Positions 1 through 12,445 of a DNA stretch of 17,500 nucleotides are shown piece after piece. A program made the translations under genes and the position numbers. The stretch comes from Chrysomallon squamiferum (taxonomy: Eukaryota > Mollusca > Gastropoda > Neomphalida > Peltospiridae), in contig CM022665.1 in assembly GCA_012295275.1 (NCBI GenBank), forward strand, positions 39,597,295 through 39,614,794, written 5' to 3'. How positions within the stretch are numbered: position 1 is the stretch's first letter; the number at the start of each line of letters is the position of its first letter. The notes beneath the pieces were generated by a model, which had not been told where the DNA came from, did no database searches, and was given only the letters and a program-made list of their open reading frames with translations.

Positions 1-45
1 TAGTGACTTTCCGCTTGCTATTAAGACAAAAACGGCGATGAAAAT

Positions 46-46
<1 letters not shown>

Positions 47-81
<35 letters not shown>

Positions 82-90
82 TATATATAT
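47..90. repeat. (TAA)n followed by (TA)n microsatellite
   Basis: About eleven TAA units run directly into five AT units. No coding potential. Confidence 0.95.
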
Positions 91-1057
91 GCCCATCTAA
101 AATATTAAAACAGAAATTCTCATCAATAGTTATGCACAATTTATTCTGGCAGTTGGCTGGTTATTATTATTTAAGAAAAAGAGAAAATGAAACAAAATTT
201 TTAATTTTTAAAATTAATTTCACTAGAAAAAAGCAGTGCTAACGGCCGCTCGGGGCACGCGCGATCTATTATTATTTTTTTTTTTTTTCTTTCAGAAATG
301 GCGAACTCCCAACCTCAAAATGCTACGCTAATTTACTCTATGTTTAAAAGTAGAATGAAATCAAATATCAATTTATTTTGTTAGGGGAATTTCGGTATAA
401 AGATGTAAGTGAAAATGCGAAAATAAAGCGAAACAGAGAAATAGATAAAAATGACAACTGAATGTTGAAAAAAAAGAAGAAAAATTGGTAGAAAACGAAA
501 ACGGTTGATAACGCTGTATAGATTATTTAAATGGAATATTTATACCTAAATTCTTTCACATTCTGCCTTGTATTGACAAATAATTTCCCTGTTTATTGTT
601 TAATAGCCATTTGAAGTTAAACGGTATTGTCCGATCATACAAAATCTCCCAGGAACGATAACTCTATATGGTCGTCTGCATAAAAATAATAGAAAAATTA
701 TATATTCACGTAAGACAACTCTTACTCTAATGTTCATAAATTAAGTGAAACAGGCCAAAAACATAATATTGTTAAATCAACCTCTATGGAGGTCATTATA
801 AGGGGAAACACATTAATGAAAAGACCATGCACATTTGATAAAGATATCTCTTGAAATAAGTTGTGACTTAAGGTTGACTTTTAAAAAAAAAAAATTTTTT
901 TTATTTTTTTTAAAACTTTAAAATCACTACATTCGGAGTGTGGATTTTTGACAAATTTGAAATGCAGTATTTTTGTGAATTTTTTTCAGTTTTTTATTCA
1001 TCATCTGAGATTGAATTGTTCGATTAGTATAAAGCGTATCTTTATTTGACTACAACA

Positions 1058-1058
<1 letters not shown>
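91..1058. other. AT-rich intergenic sequence
   Basis: No gene is recognised. It contains a small GC-rich island at 240-264 (around CGGCCG), a pyrimidine tract ending in CAG at about 276-295 that resembles a plus-strand splice acceptor, and a 28-codon ORF at 298-384. A/T homopolymer runs occur at about 883-911. Confidence 0.6.

Positions 1059-1133
<75 letters not shown>
1059..1133. repeat. (TAA)25 microsatellite
   Basis: An uninterrupted 75-bp TAA tract, followed at 1174-1220 by short (TA)n, poly-A and (TAA)n. Confidence 0.97.
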
Positions 1134-1135
<2 letters not shown>

Positions 1136-1448
1136 GTGCGTTGGCATTGTTACAGAAAGAAAAATAATGGATCTATATATATATATAAATAATAAAAAAA
1201 AAAAAAAAAATAATAATAATAAAATAAGTGTTGCAGTTCGAAGAGTTACTTCCCTTCATCCACTACCAGCTTTTTATGAGATTTGCAGAAAATACTTTTA
1301 TGTTCATTTTCAGTTTTTAATTTCACAACCAAGTTGTGACAGGTTACAAATTTACAAATTTACAAATAATAGCACTACATCTACTAGACCACTATCAAAC
1401 TTTATGTAATGCAACTTTTGGGGGATATTTTTCATACCGATTCATACT

Positions 1449-1543
1449 GAATTGAGAAAAAAAAAATAATAATTAAAAAAAATAAATAAATAAATAAATA
1501 AATAAAAATAAAATAAAAAATAATAAAAATAAATAAATAAAGA
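1449..1543. repeat. A-rich (AAAT)n degenerate repeat
   Basis: Poly-A, AAT and AAAT units interspersed over about 95 bp, typical of decayed tetranucleotide microsatellites or of an old retroelement tail. Confidence 0.85.
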
Positions 1544-1612
1544 AGAAAACTATACAAACCTTGCAGTAGACTGGTAGTAGTCTTCTAAAAATTCTGTTTG
1601 TTTTATCAGTAG

Positions 1613-1633
1613 TGACGTAACCGAAATACGTCA
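1613..1633. promoter_or_regulatory. Inverted pair of CRE-like sites
   Basis: TGACGTA at 1613-1619 and TACGTCA at 1627-1633 form a perfect 7-bp inverted repeat with a 7-nt spacer. Each contains the TGACG core bound by CREB/ATF proteins. The surrounding 1600-1690 stretch is free of simple repeats and relatively CpG-rich. No gene start was recognised beside it, so function is uncertain. Confidence 0.35.
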
Positions 1634-1744
1634 GTAACTTGATGTCATTGACCTACCTGTTTTGTCGCGTTAACGCTGTTTAAGTCGGCTGTTTTATTTA
1701 TATATATACATTTATTTATTTATTGTTTAAATAGTCTGTTTTTA

Positions 1745-2002
1745 TTAAAACTGAATATTAAAGTTCCTTTCGACCAGCCCAGTTTGCGGATCCCATGATC
1801 CGATTAAATCCATAGTTCGGCGCCATTTAAAGATTGTGCATCCCGATCGTATATATATTTGGTGCAAAATCAAAATATTTGCACAATTAATTAATTTCTG
1901 GCAATATATATCTATGAGTAGGACATTACTAAAGAACAATGTTTTTACCATTTTAATTACAACAAAAAGCACTGCGTTATCAATTACGCCAGTGTAAAAC
2001 AA
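1745..2002 (-). pseudogene. Unassigned ORF fragment with faint receptor-like motif
   Basis: An 85-codon open frame. Its C-terminal part contains IGSWDPQTGL (codons 67-76, positions 1804-1775), which resembles the IGxWDPxxGL string near the end of the amino-terminal domain of kainate-type glutamate receptors. Only this one string matches. The upstream part of the ORF looks non-coding. The stop at 1747-1745 overlaps an AATAAA hexamer. It could be a decayed exon fragment or chance. I would not call this a gene. Confidence 0.12.
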
Positions 2003-2687
2003 TCAGGATTCAGGTTTGTAAAATATTATTTATAAACATTAATGTAATTTATATTTCCTATTAATATAACGCCGTTATAGATGCAGTATTAAGTAGTTTT
2101 GTTTAACTGTAATATTAAACTAGATACGAACATTATCATCATAATTTAAAACCCAAACGTCACACACACACAAAAAAAAAAAAAAAAATAAGAACAAAAA
2201 TAAAGGTTTTTCCGAACACGCAGTTTTGTAATTATGCGTCTGCCGACCTTTTTCTCATCTATTTTGTCAACTTTATTCTGGTTCCTCATTGATTTCGTTC
2301 TGCAATATTATTTGATCCTTATTTAATGTCATTTGGTTTCCTGTTATCAAACCAGCAACTCCGTTTGTCTAGACCTCGAGTATCCACCATTTCTGAATAA
2401 TCTATGTCCTTGCGTCCTACTTAGTTTTGATTTAAAATTCTATTAACACCATACCTCAAATAAACTTTTCAGACAGTTCTTACACCCTAAAATATTCCTG
2501 TGTATGATTCATTTTCTAAAAATGAAAAGATATTCTTCATTAGACATATTTCATCTGTTTATAAAATAAACAGCATCTGTTTTATTAGATCTATAAATAA
2601 ACATAAAATTTTGGGCAAATTCTGCAGAAACTGTTGATGGAAATTCATCTAGTGGAACTAATTATCTAGCATCATATCCTAGTACTC
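2003..2687. other. AT-rich intergenic sequence, nothing recognised
   Basis: Contains a short (CA)n plus poly-A run at 2163-2188. No gene, RNA or element was seen on either strand. Confidence 0.6.
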
Positions 2688-2718
2688 TGTGTGTGTGTGT
2701 GTGAACGTGCGTGCACGC
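2688..2718. repeat. (GT)8 tract and GCGTGCACGC palindrome
   Basis: A short alternating GT run followed a few bases later by a 10-bp perfect palindrome at 2709-2718. Both are alternating purine-pyrimidine sequence with Z-DNA potential. Confidence 0.7.
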
Positions 2719-3597
2719 CTGACCACTTTAGACTATACAAACAAAACAAACAAGAACACAAAATTATGGATTTACATGTTTATGACACAATGAGATCCAT
2801 GATATAATCAAATGTTTTAAAAGAACAGATAAGAAAAATTGTTCAAAAGGCAGAAATAAAATGTACATCTCCATTGGAAACAAGACATTTATCAATGTGA
2901 ATGATGATGATGATCAGAAAATGCTAGAATAAAATGTGGTACAATAGTGTATCAAGTGTCATCAACAATTGCTGTACTGTTCAGTGAAGCAAATGAAAAT
3001 CTCAAACAGTGCAACTAGTTAGTAGAGGAAAAATTATTAATTTGCAAGGGACATCACTAAAATACCAAGATTGAACTGAATTGAATTTGGTTTTAATTTT
3101 TTATTTTTTCACTTACAATAAAATATTTATTATTTTGTGAAATTTATCCAGGATTTATTTTAGACACTTATGGGTTGGGAAAAAAAAAGGTAAAACTAGT
3201 AGAAACATTATCTAACTGAATGATATTTCTGTTTGAGATAAAGTTGCGTAGCTTTACGAATAGCCAATGAAAACGTAAATAGTTTACAAATTCATGAACA
3301 AAAAGCATTATTAAAAAGAAAATTGTAAAATTATATATAAACAAGTGATCAAAATTGAAGTACTTATCCTGGAAACAGAACAAGCAGTAGACATTCCTGT
3401 TTTGTCAGTTGTAATGATACTTAAGCTATAAGCAGACACTGGCTAGAAAGTATTAATGTGGTTTAATACATATAGATACCATACAAATAAAGTGGTTTTC
3501 ATTAAATAAACAAACAAAACAAAAAAATAGAAAAGAAAAGAAGAGCTAGTAATAAAAAGGATATCACTAGTCACTTTCTGTCATCTATCATCATTAT
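2719..3597. other. AT-rich sequence downstream of calmodulin
   Basis: No gene recognised. It may contain the distal end of the calmodulin transcript (AATAAA cluster at 3100-3159, minus strand). The small minus-strand open frame at 3168-3383 has no recognisable protein character. Confidence 0.5.
3100..3159 (-). terminator. Candidate distal poly(A) signal cluster
   Basis: Three AATAAA hexamers on the minus strand (3159-3154, 3131-3126, 3105-3100) within 60 nt, about 1.0-1.1 kb after the calmodulin stop. A cluster of canonical signals fits a distal cleavage site and a long 3' UTR. Base composition makes chance occurrence quite possible. Confidence 0.3.
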
Positions 3598-3675
3598 AAA
3601 AAGAAAAAAAGAAAAAAAAAAAAAGAAAAAGAAAGAAAGAAAGAAAATGAAAAGAAAGAAAAGAGAAAGATAAAG

Positions 3676-3707
<32 letters not shown>

Positions 3708-3744
3708 GAAAGGAAAAGAAAAAAGAAAAGAAAGGGAAAGAAAA
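3598..3744. repeat. 147-bp homopurine block (G/A on plus strand)
   Basis: The plus strand is almost entirely A and G, with GAAA and GAAAA units and only two T interruptions (3649 and 3671). In the calmodulin sense it is a long C/U tract starting about 430 nt after the stop codon. It is either a degenerate microsatellite or a functional pyrimidine-rich 3' UTR segment. Confidence 0.95.
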
Positions 3745-3859
3745 TTTGTTACATTTACAACTTAATTTGTTGCTGTAAAAACATCTTTACTTCATGATTT
3801 TGAATAGGTTTTCATTTGGTTCATTTTTAAATTAAACTTTAAAAAATCTTTTTGTTTCT

Positions 3860-4176
3860 AGCCAGTTCTGAAGTATGAACAATAGCCCAAATCTACAATA
3901 AAGACTTGACAAACTACAATGACTGAAACTGGGCAAAGTACCCATAATTACATTTAATAAAGGGGAAAGAACTCAACCCCCTGTACATGGCCAGAATATA
4001 TTACAAAACTGTACATAGTGGTCAATAGTCCTGTAACAGGTATCTGCTGCATGTCCATCTGTGGCTATCTGCAATGCATGATGTTACCATGCACTGTACA
4101 CATTGAGCCTGCAGTTTTTTAAACATTGACGAAAAGTAAGACTGAGAAAAAGAAAGACTGACCACACAGTATCATA
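3860..4176 (-). other. Probable calmodulin 3' UTR (proximal part)
   Basis: Sequence directly after the calmodulin stop on the minus strand. It is less AT-biased and free of simple repeats down to about 3860, unlike the flanks. A hairpin-capable element lies at about 4075-4091 (TGCATG and CATGCA arms separated by 7 nt). The only proximal polyadenylation-like hexamer is ATTAAA, on the minus strand at 3958-3953, which would give a UTR of roughly 240 nt. Canonical AATAAA hexamers on this strand cluster much further down at 3159-3154, 3131-3126 and 3105-3100, which would give a UTR of about 1.1 kb that includes the homopyrimidine block. The true end cannot be decided from sequence alone. Confidence 0.6.
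3953..3958 (-). terminator. Candidate proximal poly(A) signal ATTAAA
   Basis: ATTAAA on the minus strand, about 220 nt after the calmodulin stop codon. This is the commonest variant of the AATAAA polyadenylation signal. In AT-rich DNA it may occur by chance. Confidence 0.3.
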
Positions 4177-7812
<3,636 letters not shown>

Positions 7813-7990
7813 TGCAGATTAAATGTACACCAGTTCTTTAAAAAATTCAAGAGACACTGCAAACGTTTCCTCTGGTTGTAGCCAGTAGAAATCTAGTTCC
7901 TTTCTCTATAAGGTTTCCAGTTTAAATATATCAAAGAAACCCCTTGCATGAATAAAAAAGCACACAAGTATTTTATATTCCAGAAATCGT
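7813..7990 (-). other. Probable calmodulin 5' UTR / exon 1 and proximal promoter
   Basis: Minus-strand sequence immediately upstream of the ATG-only coding exon, without a simple repeat. A TATA-like string TATATTTAAA lies at 7930-7921. If it is used, transcription would start near 7890-7900 and the 5' UTR would be about 80-90 nt. If instead the CpG-containing region further up is the promoter, the UTR would be 200-400 nt or would contain another exon. The transcription start is not determined. Confidence 0.5.
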
Positions 7991-8019
7991 TGCTATATTC
8001 CTCAGAATCGAAAGCGTTA

Positions 8020-8425
8020 GTATCCTTGTCTTAACCGCTACTTCTTGTCGAGATTATAATACGGTTTGTATTTCGGTCATTTGTATGTAGATTGGCGCGT
8101 TTGTGGCTAACGGTGAATTTTCTAACGGATTTTCTGATTGGTTGGCGAGTACCTGCAATGCGACAGTTAGCTCTGCAGCAAAATGTATAGATCTTTTGTT
8201 AAAATGGCGGGGATCGTCAACGTTTATGGAGATACGTTCTAACTGTCGCGTTGCTATTTGATGATGTTGATATTTATTTATACATTAAGGTGGCATAACG
8301 TGTAGTGTGCAAATATATACAGTATATTTTGTAACTGAACCAGAAAAGAAAAAGGGACTGAACGTTACTAATTTGGCGGGATTTTCGTTAACTGTGATAG
8401 ATTATTTGACTGGCGAACAGCTGCG
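8020..8425 (-). promoter_or_regulatory. Promoter-like region upstream of calmodulin (CCAAT, MYB, E2F, YY1-like sites)
   Basis: This stretch is richer in CpG than its surroundings and has no simple repeat. Visible motifs are: CCAAT on the minus strand at 8141-8137 (in CCAATCAGA) and 8095-8091; MYB-type TAACGG at 8108-8113 and 8123-8128 and TAACTG at 8169-8164 (minus), 8240-8245 and 8389-8394; an E2F-type TTTGGCGGGA at 8372-8381; a YY1-like AAAATGGCGG at 8201-8210; and an E-box CAGCTG at 8418-8423. It lies 200-600 bp upstream of the initiator ATG, so it is the best candidate for the calmodulin promoter and could be bidirectional. Motif assignments are by eye. Confidence 0.55.
8160..8249. repeat. 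11-bp inverted repeat in promoter region
   Basis: GCGACAGTTAG at 8160-8170 and its exact reverse complement CTAACTGTCGC at 8239-8249, separated by 68 nt. Each arm contains a MYB-type TAACTG core, and the YY1-like motif lies between the arms. Confidence 0.6.
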
Positions 8426-8535
8426 GATTTACGCGCTCACTAATTATAATTTAATTAATTTTTAATCTTGGAATAATTCAAAATTTTATAAATGTTTTTG
8501 AAAAATTATTAATATTGGGAAAGGTATTGGGAAGA

Positions 8536-8561
8536 CAAACAAACAAACAAACATAAATAAA

Positions 8562-8612
<51 letters not shown>
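8536..8612. repeat. Compound microsatellite (CAAA)n-(TAAA)n-(TAA)n
   Basis: Three related motifs follow each other without spacing: about four CAAA units, seven TAAA units and then eleven TAA units. This suggests stepwise mutation of one array. Confidence 0.95.
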
Positions 8613-8750
8613 TAATAATAAAAACAAACTAGTAGGAGGATCGAATAGCTTAAATGACATGATAAATGAATTTAATTAGTCCATTAATTTGACTTTAATA
8701 TTATCTCAAGGGAGCAACAACAATTACAGCTACTACTGCCGTTCATTATT

Positions 8751-8761
8751 GAGAGAGAGAG

Positions 8762-8809
<48 letters not shown>

Positions 8810-8810
8810 T
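8751..8810. repeat. (GA)n-(GT)n-(GA)n microsatellite
   Basis: A GA tract at 8751-8763, a GT tract at about 8770-8797 and a second GA tract to 8809. The open frame that runs through it, translating to Glu-Arg and Cys-Val repeats, is not a gene. Confidence 0.95.
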
Positions 8811-8937
8811 CAGCAAATCAGAAAGAGAGAGTATCATACTGCGTTTTTATAGTAACCTATCATTGGACAAGTATGCATTCTGGATGACTGTTTTGTACTT
8901 CTTGCTCTGCACCTACAATTTATCTCAGATTACTGAA

Positions 8938-9018
8938 AAAATTAAAAATTAAAAATTAAAAAATTAAAATAAAATAAAATAAATAAAAAGTGAAAAAAAA
9001 AGAAGAAAAAAAAAAGAG
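8938..9018. repeat. A-rich AAATT/AAAAT low-complexity tract
   Basis: Repeated TTAAAAA and AAAAT units pass into A-rich sequence with scattered G. Confidence 0.85.
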
Positions 9019-9070
9019 ATAAGTTTTACGGGAACGGTTTATTTGCTGTTAGGTTAGGTTTATGTCCTGT

Positions 9071-9098
9071 GATGTGATATGATATATCATATCACATC
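9071..9098. repeat. Perfect 28-bp palindrome
   Basis: GATGTGATATGATA at 9071-9084 is followed directly, with no spacer, by its exact reverse complement TATCATATCACATC at 9085-9098. Downstream, to about 9200, the sequence keeps reusing ATCACAT and ATATCAT fragments and ends in an (ATTAC)n run at about 9178-9199. Confidence 0.9.
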
Positions 9099-9199
9099 GT
9101 AACACATCACGTCATTTATATATAACACACATCACATATATACATCGTATATCATCATATATCATTATATTGCATTTATTACATTACATTACATTACAT

Positions 9200-9900
9200 A
9201 TTTAAACAGCTGGTTTGTTTAATGTCCCACTTAAGTTTTCATTCATATGTAAAATTCAGTCATTCTGGAACATTTTATTTGAAACAAAACAGGTCTCCAT
9301 GCTTTGTATATCATAAGAAGTCGTTTTGCGTTAACTGCACAACGGGTTGGAGAATCCTGAATCATCTACCTCAAAATGGCTATATTAAGTGAAATATGTT
9401 TTCGAAATTCTTAAATACGGTAACCTGGATATTAATATTGATCCTGGTTGTTAGTTTGCATAAAATTACTGAGAATATCAGTTGTAAGCGTGTACAAATT
9501 AAAAATTATAAATAAGTTGAATACACATATTAAAATATTTTATCTGCAAATTGTTCGTTGTTCACGTATATGTCGTTCCGGTTCGTTAGCTGTAGAAATA
9601 CAACCTAATCTGTTGGTGGTGGAACAGTGAATCAACATGGCTGATCAATTCTGAAACATTTTGATTATTCAGCTACTTAATAATTCCATGCCTGTAATGC
9701 CGCATATTCCACCAGCTGGGATGTGATACAAGATATTTTACAACCGAAGCAAAACCATTAATCAAGAGAGTATGCATGGTCTGTCTAGAACCTTCTAATG
9801 CAATGTAGCGACTGTAGTGAGTGAAAAGTGAATTTGCCTTGATGTAAGAAATCAGACTGATAATTAAAAAACAACAACAACAAAAAAAGAACAAAACAAT
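9200..9900. other. Non-repetitive intergenic sequence, no gene recognised
   Basis: Relatively complex sequence. The small open frames here (for example plus 9448-9630) show no known domain and no convincing splice context. This could be unique intergenic DNA or an old, unrecognisable transposon remnant. Confidence 0.5.
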
Positions 9901-9935
9901 AAGAAACAAAATAATAAATATATGTGTGAGTAGAG

Positions 9936-9976
9936 CGCGCGCGCACACACACACACACAAACACACACAGACAGAC
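9936..9976. repeat. (CG)n/(CA)n/(CAGA)n dinucleotide tract
   Basis: A short GCGCGCGC run changes into (CA)n and then ACAGACAGACA. It is alternating purine-pyrimidine sequence with Z-DNA potential. Confidence 0.85.
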
Positions 9977-10220
9977 ATATGCCTATAGACCGAAGTCTAA
10001 TGGTTTGCAGCAGTGTGGCAATGAGTCAGGATAAAGCGTGTTAAAAGCAAGGAAAATATATTTGAATGTTAAAACAAGATCTAACAAAGCCAAATTAGCC
10101 TGTTTCTGCTGGCAAGTTTCGTTATAAACACACAAAATATTTTTATTATAATCACTTTGCAGCTCATTCCTAAGTTCATGATGCAACAAAACTCATTGTT
10201 AAAGCATAGATATATCTTTA

Positions 10221-10221
10221 A

Positions 10222-10257
<36 letters not shown>

Positions 10258-10333
10258 GGTTGTTTCGACGCATGTTGAATGTTTTAGGCTTTTTGATTAC
10301 TACTACTATTAATAATGATGATGATGATGATGA
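10221..10333. repeat. (AAT)n and (GAT)n microsatellites
   Basis: An AAT array at 10221-10256, then unique sequence, then TAC/AAT/GATGAT units at about 10299-10339. Confidence 0.9.
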
Positions 10334-10474
10334 TAATAAAAGTGATAATGAATGAATGAGTAAACAATAATAAAAAGGTTTTTTTTTAAAATCTAGATAT
10401 ACAGGTATGCAGACTGGCTCTACCTTTGCTATATTTTATTCTTCAGATCGGAGAAATGGAAAATAGCTTTCTTT

Positions 10475-10475
<1 letters not shown>

Positions 10476-10507
<32 letters not shown>

Positions 10508-10620
10508 TAATAAAAAAATAAATATATAACAAAATAAATAAATAGAAATAATAATAATAATAAAAAAAATATATATATTAAAAACATAAAATAATAATAA
10601 TAAAAAATAAAATACTGAAA
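10476..10620. repeat. Poly-A run with A/T low-complexity tail
   Basis: Thirty consecutive A bases at 10476-10505, followed by AAAT, AAT and TA units to about 10613. It could be the decayed tail of a retroelement, but no element body or target-site duplication was recognised. Confidence 0.9.
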
Positions 10621-11240
10621 GATATGTAATAACTCTTCCATACAAATGAAGGAATGAATATATACCAATTAACCATCGATTGCCTAATTTCTTAACACCA
10701 TACATATTTGTAGGTACACATTAATTTGATTAGCAGCACGGCTCAAAATATCTTTCCAAATACTCTTTCATTGACTCGGTTTTCGTTGTGACATCAAATA
10801 ACGGCCGCTATCGATTATAATTCTGTATATAATCTTAATTAACAAACGTTGACACAACTAATTATTCCTTTTGAAACCGGCGTTGTGTCGTCTGTCTTTT
10901 CTTTTGTCTGTGTGCTGTTAAATCACGTGCGTAATTATCGCCACATATTCGTTATGTCAGACAGAAGAACAAAAAGATGAAAAATCCATACTGAAGAGAA
11001 TGTTTTGTCCACCGTCTGCTTTTGGCTTGGCTTTTGTTTTGGGAAATGCCATCTGTTTGGTTTACGTAACCTTTCCACCCTCTTTTGTTGCACATTAATT
11101 AAAACGCTTGGTGTCGTCGACTCCATGGTTTTGATAATGAGAATGGAAAAAGAAAGTCACTAAATTTTTTTGGGGGGGATTAGAGATGACCAGGTGAGAA
11201 AAGAACAACATCTGCTACTAACACATACACAAACACATAG
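10621..11240. other. Intergenic sequence, no gene recognised
   Basis: Mostly non-repetitive. A GC-containing element TAACGGCCGCT at 10799-10809 matches 11 nt at 240-250. The minus-strand open frame at 10935-11126 has no recognisable domain. Confidence 0.5.
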
Positions 11241-11475
11241 GAAAAAGAATCGGGAAAAAAAAAAAAAAAAAAAAGCGAGAGAGATGAGTGAAAGTCACAT
11301 AGAAAATAAAAAAGGCAATATGTGAGAGAAAAGGAGAGAAAGATGAATAAAAGACGTAAAAAGAATTTAAAAAAAGACGAGAGAGAGAGAGAGAATTTCC
11401 CAAATTAAAAAAAATAAACAACAAACAAACAAACACCACCATCAGCACCACCACCAATCACCAGCAACAACAACG
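11240..11475. repeat. Purine-rich tract with (GA)n and CAA/CCA units
   Basis: The plus strand is dominated by A and G (poly-A at about 11256-11274, GAGA at 11380-11394) and then by AAAC, ACC and CAA units to 11475. Low complexity. Confidence 0.8.
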
Positions 11476-11690
11476 ACAACAGAATCCGCAAATACGACAC
11501 TTGGTTACAAATCAACCCCTTAAGTCAAAAGCCGTTCCTTCATAAATTCTAATCAATGAACTGAAGACGTCAGTAAGACTGTAAGTCTGACTAAGTTTAC
11601 TGATAAGGTTTTGGATCAATAGGATCAAGTGGTGTCCATTATCAAAGTTGTTCGTCTGCCTCTTCATCCCGAACTGTCTTTTTCTATTAT

Positions 11691-11730
11691 GACAAGACTC
11701 GGTTAAACTCGACAAGACTCGGTCAGTGTC
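11691..11730 (+). repeat. 20-bp tandem duplication
   Basis: GACAAGACTCGGT occurs at 11691-11703 and again at 11711-11723 with a 20-bp period; the second halves of the units have diverged. A small local duplication. Confidence 0.8.
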
Positions 11731-11849
11731 GGATCTAGGAATGGGTTGTCTTGTGCAAATCCATACTGGAGATGGTAGGCTTGAATTTAGGAGAGTGCTT
11801 TTATTTTATTTTAGTATTTTTTATTTTTTATTTTGTTAATTAATATTAA

Positions 11850-11886
11850 ACAGACAGAGAGACAGACAGATATACAGACAGACAGA
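11850..11886 (+). repeat. (CAGA)n microsatellite
   Basis: CAGACAGA units with GAGA and TATA interruptions. Confidence 0.9.
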
Positions 11887-11899
11887 TTTATAAATAAAT

Positions 11900-12036
11900 T
11901 ACTACTACTACTGATACTGCTACTACTACTCTTAGCTGCTACTGCAGCGGCTACTATATTACTACTACTACTGTTACTATTTCTACTACAAATAATAATA
12001 ATAATAATAATGATGATGATGATGATGATGATGATG

Positions 12037-12076
<40 letters not shown>

Positions 12077-12079
12077 TAA
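11900..12079 (+). repeat. Composite trinucleotide block (TAC)n-(AAT)n-(GAT)n-(AAT)n
   Basis: About 180 bp built almost wholly from trinucleotides kept in one register: TAC/CTA, then AAT, then GAT/ATG, then AAT. This register produces a long open frame of Leu, Ile and Met runs (plus 11833-12237), which is an artefact and not a gene. Confidence 0.93.
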
Positions 12080-12359
12080 CAACTACAAGAACAACGGCAA
12101 TAATAAAAATGACAAATACAATAGTAAAAAAAAAAAATCACTTAAGAAAATTAATTATCATCACTGTCAACAACATCACAATTTTCCCCGTTGTTGACAT
12201 AAATAAACATGTATTTAAAACAATAGATACAGTATAATGTACAATGCATTATGGGCAAGGAAGTTATATATACTTGTACACATAATAATAATAATTACTT
12301 TTACTATTTTATGTTTATGAAATCCACTACAATTCCACGCGATATTCTCAAAGATTAGC

Positions 12360-12445
12360 AAGCAAGCAACAACGGCAACAACAACAACAACAACAAAAAA
12401 AAAAGTGAAACAATGAAAAAAAAAATACCCCCCAACCCCCCCCAA
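12360..12445 (+). repeat. (CAA)n, poly-A and C-run tract
   Basis: CAA units at about 12367-12396, poly-A, then C6 at 12428-12433 and C8 at 12436-12443. The C runs are G runs on the minus strand. Confidence 0.88.

Noticed and set aside
8204-8242. 12-codon plus-strand ORF starting in the YY1-like motif
   Set aside because: Too short to call; no donor site gives a plausible first exon. Kept only as part of the promoter observation.
11833-12237. 134-codon plus-strand open frame rich in Leu, Ile and Met runs
   Set aside because: It is produced by trinucleotide repeats that share one register; no complex protein sequence is present.
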